Shown here: piece by piece, positions 8,136 through 16,751 of the stretch
Numbering within the stretch: the stretch's first letter is position 1
Layout: each line of letters opens with the position of its first letter
From: CAZIPZ01 sp964541075
Lineage (GTDB): Bacteria > Acidobacteriota > Terriglobia > 20CM-2-55-15
DNA: 27,268 nucleotides
Direction: 5' to 3'
NCBI GenBank assembly: GCA_964541075.1
Contig: CAZIPZ010000022.1
Coordinates: 1-27,268, forward strand
Translations under genes and position numbers: made by a program
Notes under the pieces: generated by a model
The model's database searches: none
The model's input: only the letters and a program-made list of their open reading frames with translations
Told to the model about the DNA's origin: nothing

Positions 8136-8249
8136 CCCCAAGAGAATTTCTCCTAAGTCTCAATTCCACTTCGTACCGTGCAACTTCCATTCCAAGAAAG
8201 GGACCTCTACTGTCCTCACGCCTCGTGGTAAGATGAATCGCGGTGTTTG

Positions 8250-9014
8250 ATGAAGTTTGATACCGCAATTGCAATCATCCCTGCACGCTTTCAGTCCACT
8301 CGTCTCCCCGGAAAACCCCTGATTGAAATCGAAGGAAAATCCCTGATCGAATACGTCTACCGGCAGGTCGCGCAGGCGGAACTTGTTCATGAGATTGTTG
8401 TGGCTACAGACGATTCCCGGATCGCGCAGACCGTTGAACGGTTCGGCGGAGCCGTGAGGATGACCCGGAATGACCACCAGAGTGGAACTGACCGTCTTGC
8501 CGAAGCTGTCGAAGACTTGGATCCGGATGCGCTCGTTGTGAACGTCCAGGGGGATGAACCATTGATTGAACCATCCGTCATCGATAGCGCAATAGCTGCG
8601 GCGCGCATCGGGGATGCCGACATCGTCACTCTCATGACGCGTCTCGAAAACCCTGGCGACATCCGGGACGCCAGCCGCGTGAAAGTCGTCGTTGACCGGA
8701 ATAGTCTCGCTCTTTATTTTTCTCGATCTCCAATTCCGTCGGAAGGGACCTGTTTTCTCCATCTCGGCCTGTACGTTTACCGGGTTGGTTTCTTAAGAAG
8801 GTTTACGAAGTTGGAACGAACCCCATTGGAACGCGCAGAACGCCTTGAGCAATTGCGCGCTCTTGAACACGGATATCGCATCAGAGTGGTCGAGGTCGAA
8901 AGCGAGTCATGGGGCATCGACACGCCGGCTGACCTTGAAAGGTTCAGAACGCTGCTCGCAAGCAGCCCGAACGCGGAAGGGTTGCTGACTTCACGAGGGA
9001 ATGACCATGCATAA
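8250..9014 (+). CDS. kdsB: 3-deoxy-manno-octulosonate cytidylyltransferase (CMP-Kdo synthetase)
   Basis: KdsB activates Kdo with CTP to give CMP-Kdo, the donor for the inner core of lipopolysaccharide. The 254-residue protein has the N-terminal nucleotide-binding motif IIPARFQSTRLPGKPL (9-24), the metal-binding QGDEP (100-104) with Asp102, the SRSPIP segment and the HLGLYVYR motif, all diagnostic of KdsB. A TTG codon directly before the ATG at 8250 is also open, but the ATG matches the usual start. No good Shine-Dalgarno is visible. It leads a plus-strand cluster with pyrG, kdsA and kdsC, and its last bases overlap the start of pyrG. Confidence 0.96.
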   Translation: MKFDTAIAIIPARFQSTRLPGKPLIEIEGKSLIEYVYRQVAQAELVHEIVVATDDSRIAQTVERFGGAVRMTRNDHQSGTDRLAEAVEDLDPDALVVNVQGDEPLIEPSVIDSAIAAARIGDADIVTLMTRLENPGDIRDASRVKVVVDRNSLALYFSRSPIPSEGTCFLHLGLYVYRVGFLRRFTKLERTPLERAERLEQLRALEHGYRIRVVEVESESWGIDTPADLERFRTLLASSPNAEGLLTSRGNDHA

Positions 9015-10647
9015 CATGGATAAAAAGTTCATTTTTGTAACCGGAGGCGTCGTTTCATCCCTGGGAAAAGGCTTGGCGGCGGCATCCATTGGATGCCTGC
9101 TCGAAAGCCGCGGCTTCAGTGTGAGTCTGTTGAAGTTCGATCCATATCTGAACGTGGATCCGGGAACGATGAGTCCCTATCAGCATGGTGAAGTCTTCGT
9201 CACCGACGACGGCGCTGAGACTGACCTGGATTTAGGCCACTACGAGCGATACACACACGCGGAACTCACTCGAAAAAACAACCTCACCACGGGCCGGATC
9301 TACGAAACGATCATCCAGAAGGAGCGTCGGGGAGACTACCTCGGCAAGACGGTTCAGGTCATTCCTCATGTCACCAACGAAATCAAGGCGGCTGTCCACC
9401 GCGTGGCCGAAAAGGTCGATATCACGATCGTTGAAATTGGCGGCACCGTCGGCGATATCGAATCGTTGCCTTTCCTGGAAGCCATTCGCCAGATGCGCCA
9501 GGACGTCGGCCGGGATAACTGTCTATTCATTCATTTGACCCTCGTTCCCTATATCGCGACCGCCGGTGAACTGAAAACGAAACCTACACAGCACAGCGTC
9601 AAGGAACTACTCGAGATCGGAATCCAGGCAGACATTTTGCTCTGCCGGACGGATCGATTTTTGTCGCATGACATGAAATCGAAGATCGCGCTCTTTTGCA
9701 ACGTGTCGGAGAAAGCAGTGGTCACGGCCAAGGATGTGGCCAGCGTTTATGAGGTTCCGCTCGTGCTCGCTGCCGAAGGACTCGACGATGAAATCGTGCA
9801 GCTCCTTCATCTTCCCAAAACGGAGCGGCGAATGCAGGACTGGAGTGCACTCGTTGAACGGGTGCACAATCCGCTGGATGAAGTACTCATCGGCGTGGTC
9901 GGGAAGTATGTGGAACTGGAGGACGCATACAAGAGCCTTCGCGAAGCCCTCATTCACGGCGGCCTCGTTCACAACCTCCGCACAAAGATTCACTGGATTG
10001 AAGCGGAGAGTCTCGAAAACAACAATGACCCTTTATCGCTCCGGCAATTCGACGGCATCCTTGTTCCTGGCGGTTTTGGCAAGCGCGGCATTCCTGGAAT
10101 GGTTCGCGCCATTCAGTATGCGCGCGAAGAGAAGGTTCCTTATTTCGGCATTTGCCTGGGCATGCAGTGCGCCGTCATCGAATACGCGAGAAATGTCTGT
10201 GGCCTGAAAGCCGCCAATAGTACAGAGTTCGATACGAATACCCCGAACCCCGTCATTTATAAATTGAGGGACCTGTTGGGCGTCGACACGATCGGCGGCA
10301 CCATGCGGCTCGGCGCGTATCCAGCCAATTTGAAGCCGGGCTCGCTAGCCAACCGCATCTATAAATCCGCTGTTATTTCGGAACGCCATCGTCATCGATA
10401 CGAATTCAACCGGCAGTTTGAGAACACCTTAGTCGACAACGGACTTACTATTTCCGGCGTCTCTCCGGATAAGAACTTCGTAGAGATCGTGGAACTGGCC
10501 GACCACCCATGGTTTCTCGGCTGCCAGTTCCATCCGGAATTCAAATCGAAACCGCTGACGCCGCATCCCTTGTTTGCTTCCTTTATAGAAGCGGCATACG
10601 AGCATCGGATGGTGCGATCCAAAACCGGTCATCTGGCCGTGAAATGA
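9007..10647 (+). CDS. pyrG: CTP synthase (glutamine-hydrolysing)
   Basis: PyrG makes CTP from UTP, ATP and glutamine. From this start the protein has 546 residues, close to the 545 of E. coli. The synthase domain shows FVTGGVVSSLGKG (P-loop), KFDPYLNVDPGTMSP and IGGTVGDIES; the C-terminal class I glutamine amidotransferase domain shows GICLGMQ with the nucleophile Cys383, HRHRYEFN, and FHPEF at the end of the catalytic triad. Three in-frame ATGs exist at 9001, 9007 and 9016. GAGGGA ends at 9000, which gives a 6-base spacing only to 9007, so I chose that one. It overlaps kdsB by 8 bases and kdsA by 4 (ATGA). Its place among Kdo genes fits CTP being the KdsB substrate. Confidence 0.97.
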   Translation: MHNMDKKFIFVTGGVVSSLGKGLAAASIGCLLESRGFSVSLLKFDPYLNVDPGTMSPYQHGEVFVTDDGAETDLDLGHYERYTHAELTRKNNLTTGRIYETIIQKERRGDYLGKTVQVIPHVTNEIKAAVHRVAEKVDITIVEIGGTVGDIESLPFLEAIRQMRQDVGRDNCLFIHLTLVPYIATAGELKTKPTQHSVKELLEIGIQADILLCRTDRFLSHDMKSKIALFCNVSEKAVVTAKDVASVYEVPLVLAAEGLDDEIVQLLHLPKTERRMQDWSALVERVHNPLDEVLIGVVGKYVELEDAYKSLREALIHGGLVHNLRTKIHWIEAESLENNNDPLSLRQFDGILVPGGFGKRGIPGMVRAIQYAREEKVPYFGICLGMQCAVIEYARNVCGLKAANSTEFDTNTPNPVIYKLRDLLGVDTIGGTMRLGAYPANLKPGSLANRIYKSAVISERHRHRYEFNRQFENTLVDNGLTISGVSPDKNFVEIVELADHPWFLGCQFHPEFKSKPLTPHPLFASFIEAAYEHRMVRSKTGHLAVK

Positions 10648-11462
10648 GATATTCGATTCCGGATTTCGGCATCGATCTTTCGCGCGACTTGTTCCTGATC
10701 GCAGGCCCTTGCGTAATCGAGAGTCGCGACCACGCTTTTTTTATGGCCGCCGAGCTGAAGAAGGTTGCGTCCGCCTGCGGCGTGCCTTTCGTTTTTAAAG
10801 CCTCCTACGACAAAGCGAATCGTTCGTCGATCCGGTCGTTTCGCGGCCCCGGCCTTGAAGAAGGATTGAACATTCTTGGAGAGATTCGTGACAAGGTGGG
10901 TACGCCCGTCCTGTCCGATGTTCACGATCCTTCTCAGGCGGACCGTGCGGGGAAAGTGCTCGACATCCTCCAAATTCCGGCGTTTCTTTCGCGACAAACC
11001 GATTTGATCGCGGCAGCCGCGAAGACGGGGAAAATGGTCAACGTCAAAAAGGGGCAGTTTCTCGCCCCGTGGGAAATGAAGAATGTTGTCGAGAAAATGC
11101 AGGAAGCGGGAAGCAACCGCCTCTTGCTTACAGAGCGGGGGGCATCCTTCGGCTATAACAACCTCGTCGTTGATTTTCGCTCCTTTCCGATCATGCAGAG
11201 TTTCGGCGCGCTGGTCGTTTTCGACGTGACTCACAGTCTTCAGCTCCCCGGCGGTTTGGGACAAAGCTCCGGGGGCCAACCCGAGTACATTCCTCCATTT
11301 GCTCGAGCCGGAGTAGCCGCCGGCGTCGACGGATTGTTCATGGAAGTGCACGACAATCCATCCAAGGCTCTTTCCGATGGGCCGAATGCCCTCCATCTTT
11401 CATTGCTGCCTGATCTGCTGAAGCAGCTTGTTGGAATACGCAAGTGCGTGAAGAAGAGCTAA
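10644..11462 (+). CDS. kdsA: 3-deoxy-8-phosphooctulonate synthase (Kdo-8-P synthase)
   Basis: KdsA condenses phosphoenolpyruvate with arabinose 5-phosphate to form Kdo 8-phosphate. The 272-residue protein carries LFLIAGPCVIES (16-27), FKASYDKANRSS, QIPAFLSRQTDL, NVKKGQFLAPWEMKN, LTERGASFGYNNLVVDFRS, DVTHSLQLPG and a late FMEVH motif, the full family pattern. Cys23 in AGPCVIES occupies the position that distinguishes the metal-dependent class (as in Aquifex); metal-independent enzymes such as that of E. coli have Asn there. The frame is open upstream to 10509 within pyrG, but the ATG at 10644 overlapping the pyrG stop gives the expected length. It overlaps kdsC by 19 bases. Confidence 0.96.
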   Translation: MRYSIPDFGIDLSRDLFLIAGPCVIESRDHAFFMAAELKKVASACGVPFVFKASYDKANRSSIRSFRGPGLEEGLNILGEIRDKVGTPVLSDVHDPSQADRAGKVLDILQIPAFLSRQTDLIAAAAKTGKMVNVKKGQFLAPWEMKNVVEKMQEAGSNRLLLTERGASFGYNNLVVDFRSFPIMQSFGALVVFDVTHSLQLPGGLGQSSGGQPEYIPPFARAGVAAGVDGLFMEVHDNPSKALSDGPNALHLSLLPDLLKQLVGIRKCVKKS

Positions 11463-11986
11463 GCAGTCGCGCCCAAACCATCCAGCTTCTTTTGATGGAT
11501 GTGGATGGCGTCCTTACCGACGGTAAACTCCTTTTCGTGCCGATGCCGGATGGAAGCGTCGTTGAAGCCAAGGCTTTCGATGTGAACGATGGTGCAGGGA
11601 TCGGATTCGCGCGCCGAACTGGAATCAAGACCGGCTTTCTTTCGGGAAGATCATCGCCGGCGGCCTCCAGGCGAGCCGAGGAAATGCACATCGACTTCGT
11701 TCATCTCGGTTTAGGCCGCACGAAGCTTCCCGCATTTGAAGAGATTCTCACTCAAACAGGCATTCCGAAAGAGCACTGTTGTTATGTCGGTGATGACGTT
11801 CAGGACTTGCCGATTCTTAGCCGCGTCGGGTTGCCCGTGGCAACCGCGAATGCTAGGCCCGAGGTGCTGGCGCAGGCCGCCTACGTAACGAAAGCGCGCG
11901 GCGGCAATGGCGCCATTCGAGAGGTGGTGGAGTTGATCCTGAAAGCGCAGGGAAAATGGGACGCGCTGCTCGCGGAATTCCGCTGA
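11444..11986 (+). CDS. kdsC: 3-deoxy-manno-octulosonate-8-phosphatase (HAD family)
   Basis: KdsC removes the phosphate from Kdo 8-phosphate to release Kdo. The 180-residue protein is a C0-type HAD phosphatase without a cap domain: motif I is MDVDGVLTDG with nucleophile Asp19 and acid/base Asp21, motif II is LSGRSS (Ser67), motif III Lys94 lies in RTKLPAF, and motif IV is YVGDDVQDLP (Asp117, Asp118). These are typical of the KdsC subgroup. The GTG start lies inside kdsA, overlapping it by 19 bases; no nearer start gives a complete motif I. With kdsB and kdsA this completes the pathway except for arabinose 5-phosphate isomerase (kdsD), which is not in the window. Confidence 0.93.
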   Translation: MREEELSSRAQTIQLLLMDVDGVLTDGKLLFVPMPDGSVVEAKAFDVNDGAGIGFARRTGIKTGFLSGRSSPAASRRAEEMHIDFVHLGLGRTKLPAFEEILTQTGIPKEHCCYVGDDVQDLPILSRVGLPVATANARPEVLAQAAYVTKARGGNGAIREVVELILKAQGKWDALLAEFR

Positions 11987-11991
11987 AGTTT

Positions 11992-14274
11992 TTACTTCCT
12001 TAAGGTGAGTGTGCTCACGGCCGCTTTACGCACCTCAGCCTCTGAAAAGGGAAGGACTGAAGGGCTGACCGAGCGCCAGTCTGACAATTGATCCCTCCAA
12101 TGTGGGTTTCGAGGATCGCCGGACTGCCCAAGCGCGATGCCATGCTGAGTCCTGTCCCAGTTGCTCGGATCCGCAATCATCCTCATCGAAACATACGACC
12201 CCACATTGATTGTTGGTCCCGGGCCATTCGACCTCGATCCGTTTTGTGGGAATGGCGCCACCTGAAAAACATTTCCCGCCGGAATTCCGGCAAGCGGATG
12301 TGGAAAGCGCACATCGTTGATACGTCCCCAGTTCCAAAGCGTCCGGTTCGCGGCAATGCGTCTTGTCAGAAGATCGCTGGCCTCGTTGTAACTGGCCCGC
12401 AGCAGTTCGCCATAATCCTTCACGCCATTCGGCAGTAGGTTCGCCGGTTTTTCCACAATGATTTGGTCGATGAACGGGTCATTCGGCCAATCGTACTGGC
12501 CAGCGAGGGTCTCTCCGCCGATGCCTGTCAATATGCGGCGTCGGAAAGCGTCCCGGAGAGCAGCCACCATCAGAGCGCCGTGTGACTGAGCATTGACATT
12601 CCCGTCCCATATCTGGAGGACTCCAGGCAGAAGCTTGGATGTCTCCTCCCAAAACTTTCGTCCGGCAATGGAATAGGTGTCCGCCTGGATTGCGCGAAAG
12701 TCTTCGATGCTGAGTTTTGGTTTTGCCTGGAGTAGATCGACGATTCGTTTGGCGCGGTTGGGATGGGACCACGCATTCGTCAAGTGGTGTGGATAATCCA
12801 GTCCGACAACTCGATTATTTGCAGTGACAATGACGCCGGAAGGCGGATCTTCCAGATGAGGCAATTCATCGAACGGAATGTATCGAGTCCACTCGCCGTC
12901 GTTCGTTGACCCATCATATGGTGTGCTGCCGTCTCCGGTGCTCCGAATCGGAATCTTGCCGGCGGCGTAATAGCCGATATGACCATCCACATCGGCATAA
13001 ACGAAATTTTGAGCCGGGCCGCGATAGGTTCGGAGCGCATTTCGGAACTCCGGCCAATTTCGGGCTCGATTCAGTGCAGCAATAGCGCTAAGTTCTGCCG
13101 AATCGGACTCCAGGGCGGTCCAGCGCAGCGCAAATGAACCCGCGGTATTTTGAAAAACAATTGGCCCATGTCTCGTCGCCGTGACTTGGAGTGTTGCAGT
13201 CTGGGCGCCTCGCACCTTGATCTCTTCTTTCCGCGTCTGCGCCTCACTCCATCCTGTCGGGGTCTTGTACATGGATGGGTTCGCGGGATCGAAGGTCTCC
13301 AGAAACAGGTCCTGAACGTCGGGACCGAGGTTCGTCATTCCCCAGGCAATGCTCTCGTTGTGTCCAATCAATATCCCAGGTGTTCCCGGCACTGTTACTC
13401 CGGCTACACGAACATCGCGGCTACTCAGATGCGTCATGTACCAAATCGACGGTGCGCTCGGCGCCAGATGGGGATCATTCGCCAATAGCGGCTTTCCTGT
13501 GACCGTGCGGCTGCCGCTGACAACCCAGTTGTTGCTGGCTGCGAGTTCGGTCTGCGCGTTTAACAAATCAGGCGAAAGAGGACCAAGATCCAGGCTCTGA
13601 ACGCTGAAGCCTGTTGGCGCAGAGCGCCGAGCCGAACGGTGAGAGTCCGTGCCGACAACAATCACATCCAGCGGCGAAGCCTCTGGAAGCAACCTGCCGC
13701 GAATGTCGGCAGGAAGCTTCGACATTGACGCCGTAATCAAGTCCGTCGGCCAAGTTGTCGAAAGGGTTTCCGAAAAAACTTTTCCGATCAGTAGAGAATC
13801 TGCAGGGCGCCACGGCTGCGGTGAATACTGCAGCATTTGGAATTCAAGCGGCATGTTGGCTGGGTTGAGGGTTTGAATATATGCATTGACGCCCTCCGCA
13901 TAGGCTTCGAGGGAAGCTCTTACCGGGCTTGGCAGGTTGGAGAGAACTTCATCAACGACCCGGGTAAAGCCGTAAGTTCGGCGCCGTTTGTCTTCCTCGA
14001 GGGCCGCCGGTCCGAGGATCTCGGCCAACTCACCGCGAGCGGTTCGTCGCAAGAGCTCCATCTGCCAGAGGCGGTCGCTGGCGGTGACGAAACCCTGAGT
14101 GAGATAGAGATCGTGGTCGTTCGCCGCTTCGACATACGGGATGCCGCGGGCGTCCCGCATGATTTGTGCTTCATTTCGAAGGCCGGAGAGCGTCAGGCTT
14201 TCTGTTGTTGGTGACTGCGCTCCAGCCCCGAAAAGGAAAAAAATCAGCGCGCCAAACGCGGCCAATCGCGGCAT
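11992..14274 (-). CDS. Secreted penicillin acylase family protein
   Basis: A 760-residue N-terminal nucleophile hydrolase of the penicillin acylase (S45) family. These enzymes cleave amide bonds in beta-lactams, acyl-homoserine lactones or related substrates, and self-process into alpha and beta chains. MPRLAAFGALIFFLFGAGAQ is a signal peptide. The alpha-chain signature DARGIPYVEAANDHDLYLTQGF is broken here across residues 41-62, and QGFVTASDRLWQMELLRR follows. The predicted autoproteolysis site is Ser247 in ASNNWVVSGSRT; LANDPHL and the later GHNESIAWGMTN segment are conserved. The substrate cannot be told from sequence. The ATG overlaps the stop of the OsmC-like gene by one base (TAATG), and the 3' end converges on kdsC with only 5 bases between. 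Confidence 0.92.
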   Translation of the reverse strand: MPRLAAFGALIFFLFGAGAQSPTTESLTLSGLRNEAQIMRDARGIPYVEAANDHDLYLTQGFVTASDRLWQMELLRRTARGELAEILGPAALEEDKRRRTYGFTRVVDEVLSNLPSPVRASLEAYAEGVNAYIQTLNPANMPLEFQMLQYSPQPWRPADSLLIGKVFSETLSTTWPTDLITASMSKLPADIRGRLLPEASPLDVIVVGTDSHRSARRSAPTGFSVQSLDLGPLSPDLLNAQTELAASNNWVVSGSRTVTGKPLLANDPHLAPSAPSIWYMTHLSSRDVRVAGVTVPGTPGILIGHNESIAWGMTNLGPDVQDLFLETFDPANPSMYKTPTGWSEAQTRKEEIKVRGAQTATLQVTATRHGPIVFQNTAGSFALRWTALESDSAELSAIAALNRARNWPEFRNALRTYRGPAQNFVYADVDGHIGYYAAGKIPIRSTGDGSTPYDGSTNDGEWTRYIPFDELPHLEDPPSGVIVTANNRVVGLDYPHHLTNAWSHPNRAKRIVDLLQAKPKLSIEDFRAIQADTYSIAGRKFWEETSKLLPGVLQIWDGNVNAQSHGALMVAALRDAFRRRILTGIGGETLAGQYDWPNDPFIDQIIVEKPANLLPNGVKDYGELLRASYNEASDLLTRRIAANRTLWNWGRINDVRFPHPLAGIPAGNVFQVAPFPQNGSRSNGPGPTINVGSYVSMRMIADPSNWDRTQHGIALGQSGDPRNPHWRDQLSDWRSVSPSVLPFSEAEVRKAAVSTLTLRK

Positions 14275-14699
14275 TAACCTTCGAGTTTTGCGTTCAACGT
14301 GATTTTTGCAGTGAGAAGCTTGGAAATTGGACAGCCGTTCTTGGCATCCTCGGCCGCCTTTTCAAAAGCAGCTTTGTTGGCGCCGGGAATTTTGGCTACG
14401 AGGTCCAGGTGGCTCGCTGTGACCGAGAATCCTTCACCGACCTGCTCGAGGGTGACCGTCGCCGTGGCGGATATGCTCTCCGCCGTCATTCCGACATTTC
14501 CCAGGAAGAGGGAAAGGGCCATGGCATAGCAACTGGCATGAGCCGCCGCTATGAGCTCCTCAGGATTGGTTCCTGGTTCATCGCCGAATCGCTTTGCAAA
14601 AGAATAGTTCGTGTTGGACAACACGCCGCTATCCGTCGAAACCGTGCCTTTACCGTCCTTAAGTCCACCTCGCCATACTGCTGAAGCCTTGCGTTTCAT
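14274..14699 (-). CDS. osmC: OsmC family peroxiredoxin
   Basis: OsmC-type proteins reduce organic hydroperoxides with a pair of cysteines. The 141-residue protein has both: Cys57 in NPEELIAAAHASCYAMAL (broken before the next residues) and Cys123 in KNGCPISKLL. The RFGDEPGTNPEELIAAAHA stretch is characteristic of the OsmC rather than the Ohr branch. The ATG has a strong GAAGGAG Shine-Dalgarno, and a TATAAT -10 lies about 33 bases upstream. It is the first gene of a two-gene unit with the penicillin acylase homologue. A peroxide or osmotic stress function is inferred from the family, not shown here. Confidence 0.92.
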   Translation of the reverse strand: MKRKASAVWRGGLKDGKGTVSTDSGVLSNTNYSFAKRFGDEPGTNPEELIAAAHASCYAMALSLFLGNVGMTAESISATATVTLEQVGEGFSVTASHLDLVAKIPGANKAAFEKAAEDAKNGCPISKLLTAKITLNAKLEG

Positions 14700-14731
14700 G
14701 CCATTCTCCTTCTCATAAAAATTGTTCAGAG

Positions 14732-14760
14732 ATTATACAGGTTAAACCGTTAAACGAAGC
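14732..14760 (-). promoter_or_regulatory. Probable promoter and possible operator for osmC
   Basis: On the minus strand a perfect TATAAT (14732-14737) lies 32 bases upstream of the osmC start; no good -35 is seen at the usual distance. Just upstream the 7-mer GTTAAAC (plus-strand sense) occurs twice in tandem, at 14741-14747 and 14749-14755, overlapping the spacer where a regulator could bind. The lack of a -35 box would fit an activator-dependent promoter, but this is inference. Confidence 0.45.
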
Positions 14761-14832
14761 GGTCCGCCGGCAGTCCAATAGGCAATCAACGGTGGAAAAG
14801 TAGATGAAAACCGCTGCTGTTGCCGGTTTCCG

Positions 14833-15843
14833 ATGATTCGATTCACGCTCCTTCTTAGTCTTGCCTTTTTCTCTTCGCTCGCCCTGGCGCAGCTGAAAGT
14901 GGAGGTCGCCCTCATTAATATTGTGGCTACCGTCACCGACGAGCGCGGGCGATACCTGGCGGACCTGGCGCCCGAGGATTTTGTCGTTTATGAAGACGGC
15001 CAGCCGCAAATCATCGAGCATTTTTCTCAATCGAGCGATTTGCCTGTCAGCATGGGCGTTGTGCTGGATACCAGCGGCAGCATGGAGCGAAAGATCGGGA
15101 CGGCTGCAAATGCCGTGGAGAGGTTCATTCGGAGCATCCATGAGGACGACGACGTTTTTTTGATGACGTTCGGCGACAGGCCCCAGATGCGTCAGAACTT
15201 CACAAATGACCGCGACAAGCTGGCGTCCGTTTTGCGCCGCCTCACCGTGGGCGGCGGCACCGCTTTGTATGATGCGCTGGATGAAGGACTGGATCGGATT
15301 AGGGATGGAATGCACGAGAAGAAAGCGATCCTTCTCATCAGCGATGGCGAGGATACTGCCAGCTACAACAGTTTCGATCAAGCGCAGTTGGCCGTGCGAG
15401 AGTCCGAGCTTCTCGTGTATTGCCTGGGCATTGCACCGGCGAACACGGGGCTTTTCAACGAACGGACGCCTATCCCAACGCTTCCACCGATATTCGGCGG
15501 GCCATTTCCGATTCCTGGCGGAGGCAGTCGAGGCGGGGGCCGTGGCGGTTCCGGTCCGACCAGGCCTTCCGTCAATCGGGACACGGTCGACATGAGAGTT
15601 CTCAATGCATTCGCGGATGCCAGCGGCGGTAAAGCTTGGTTGCTATCAGGAAGTTGGACCGACCAAAAGCGTAGCCGATTGGATGAAGCTCTTGAGGAAA
15701 TCGCTGCGGAGCTGCGCAACCAGTACAGCATTGGCTACTATCCTCCCCACGCCCTCAAAGACGGCAAGTGGCATCGGATTGAGATCAAGACAAAGAATTC
15801 GAAGCTGCGCGTCCGCTCCCGAAAAGACTATTTCGGCGGCTAA
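14833..15843 (+). CDS. Secreted VWFA-related protein, acidobacterial family (copy 3, glycine-rich insert)
   Basis: A 336-residue third member of the VWFA-related acidobacterial family. The signal peptide is MIRFTLLLSLAFFSSLALAQ. The N-terminal strand segment (LKVEVALINIVATVTDERGR) begins directly after it, without the linker of copy 2. The MIDAS is intact: DTSGS (79-83), Thr143 in GGGTALYDALDEGL and LLISDGEDT. Residues about 211-248 form a proline/glycine-rich insertion not seen in the other two copies, just before the VNRDTVDMRVLNAFADASGG segment. The C-terminal signature ELRNQYSIGYYPP is present. It stands alone, divergent from osmC and convergent with the CNBD/DUF1003 gene. Confidence 0.9.
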   Translation: MIRFTLLLSLAFFSSLALAQLKVEVALINIVATVTDERGRYLADLAPEDFVVYEDGQPQIIEHFSQSSDLPVSMGVVLDTSGSMERKIGTAANAVERFIRSIHEDDDVFLMTFGDRPQMRQNFTNDRDKLASVLRRLTVGGGTALYDALDEGLDRIRDGMHEKKAILLISDGEDTASYNSFDQAQLAVRESELLVYCLGIAPANTGLFNERTPIPTLPPIFGGPFPIPGGGSRGGGRGGSGPTRPSVNRDTVDMRVLNAFADASGGKAWLLSGSWTDQKRSRLDEALEEIAAELRNQYSIGYYPPHALKDGKWHRIEIKTKNSKLRVRSRKDYFGG

Positions 15844-15844
15844 T

Positions 15845-15882
15845 GTCCCGAGCCAGAAGTAACGTTTCTCCGACTCGGGGAC
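15845..15882. terminator. Hairpin between convergent genes, possible bidirectional terminator
   Basis: GTCCCGAG (15845-15852) pairs with CTCGGGGAC (15874-15882) with one bulged G, and AGAA/TTCT can pair inside. It fills the 45-base gap between the VWFA copy 3 stop and the stop of the convergent CNBD/DUF1003 gene, the expected place for a shared terminator. There is no clear T-run, so a REP-like element is also possible. Confidence 0.5.
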
Positions 15883-15888
15883 TGGGTT

Positions 15889-16734
15889 TCAATACCTTCC
15901 GTTGATCCTTTTTTCCAGACGCGTGAAATGCTCCATCATCTTCTCGTTCAGGCGGTCTGTCTTTTCATGGAGGTGTTCAATCTCCATCTCTGCCTTCACG
16001 TTCACCTCGTAATCGATGTTTGAACGAATGCGGTCCTTGTATGCCTGCCTGTTCTGGCTGATGAGGACGAAGATGGCGAGGAATATGGCTTCTAACGAGA
16101 CGATCATTGTCAAAAGACCGAAGGGGTAGGGATCGAACTGGGGAATACCAAAGTCGAAGGTGTTGATCGCGATCCATACCACAAACCACGACGTATTCAG
16201 AATAAGAAACGTCATGCTGCCGCTGAACCATGCGATCCAGTCGGACATTCTTTCCAGCGTCGATGAACTTTCCTCGATCTCTTCGTTGACATTCCGCGCC
16301 ACGCGTGTGCGTAAGAGTTCATCGGCCTTACGGATCATTCCTCCCATTGCTGCGATCATGTCCAAAGCCGCATCGGGTTTTTTTTGAAAGAACAAACGAA
16401 GGTTGTCCCTGCTCATGACAATGAGTTCGGAGTCCTCCAGGGCAAGGGCTGTTGTGGTTCTGGGCCCACTGTCAGCCAGCGAGAGTTCTCCAAAGAGGTC
16501 TCCCGGACCTGCCACCGACAGCACAATTTTTTCGCCTGTTACGTTGTGTATGAATAGCTCGATTTGCCCGGATCGGACGATGAACAGAGTTTCTCCCGGA
16601 TCGCCGGACTCGAACAGCACTTTTCCCGCAGGGAGAACCATGAAATCGATGACGTTGGAAAGGGCTCGCCTCTCTTCGGCATCGTGAAGTTCAAAAAACT
16701 TGAGATCAGAAAGGAGTTCAGGGTCGACAGGCAT
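15889..16734 (-). CDS. Cyclic nucleotide-binding domain fused to DUF1003 membrane domain
   Basis: A 281-residue inner-membrane protein. Residues 10-125 form a cNMP-binding (CRP-like) domain with the phosphate-binding cassette FGELSLADSGPRTTTALA (81-98), including Glu83 and Arg92. Residues 145-281 are DUF1003: two hydrophobic segments (about 167-191 and 203-226) around FDPYPFGLLTMIVSLEAIF, then SQNRQAYKDRIRSNIDYEVN and a charged tail (245-280) likely to form a coiled coil. DUF1003 function is unknown. The fusion suggests a membrane device gated by cAMP, cGMP or a similar ligand. No Shine-Dalgarno precedes the ATG; it follows a lipoprotein gene by 17 bases and may be co-translated. Confidence 0.88.
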   Translation of the reverse strand: MPVDPELLSDLKFFELHDAEERRALSNVIDFMVLPAGKVLFESGDPGETLFIVRSGQIELFIHNVTGEKIVLSVAGPGDLFGELSLADSGPRTTTALALEDSELIVMSRDNLRLFFQKKPDAALDMIAAMGGMIRKADELLRTRVARNVNEEIEESSSTLERMSDWIAWFSGSMTFLILNTSWFVVWIAINTFDFGIPQFDPYPFGLLTMIVSLEAIFLAIFVLISQNRQAYKDRIRSNIDYEVNVKAEMEIEHLHEKTDRLNEKMMEHFTRLEKRINGRY

Positions 16735-16751
16735 ACGAATGCAAACGATAT

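Noticed and set aside
8160..8762. A 200-residue minus-strand ORF opposite kdsB
   Set aside because: It mirrors a well-supported kdsB gene, has no recognisable motif and is a frame shadow.
10509..10643. An upstream in-frame extension of kdsA
   Set aside because: It lies wholly within the pyrG glutaminase domain and is not part of any KdsA.
10629..11396. A 255-residue minus-strand ORF opposite kdsA
   Set aside because: The plus strand holds a certain kdsA; the ORF has no domain features.
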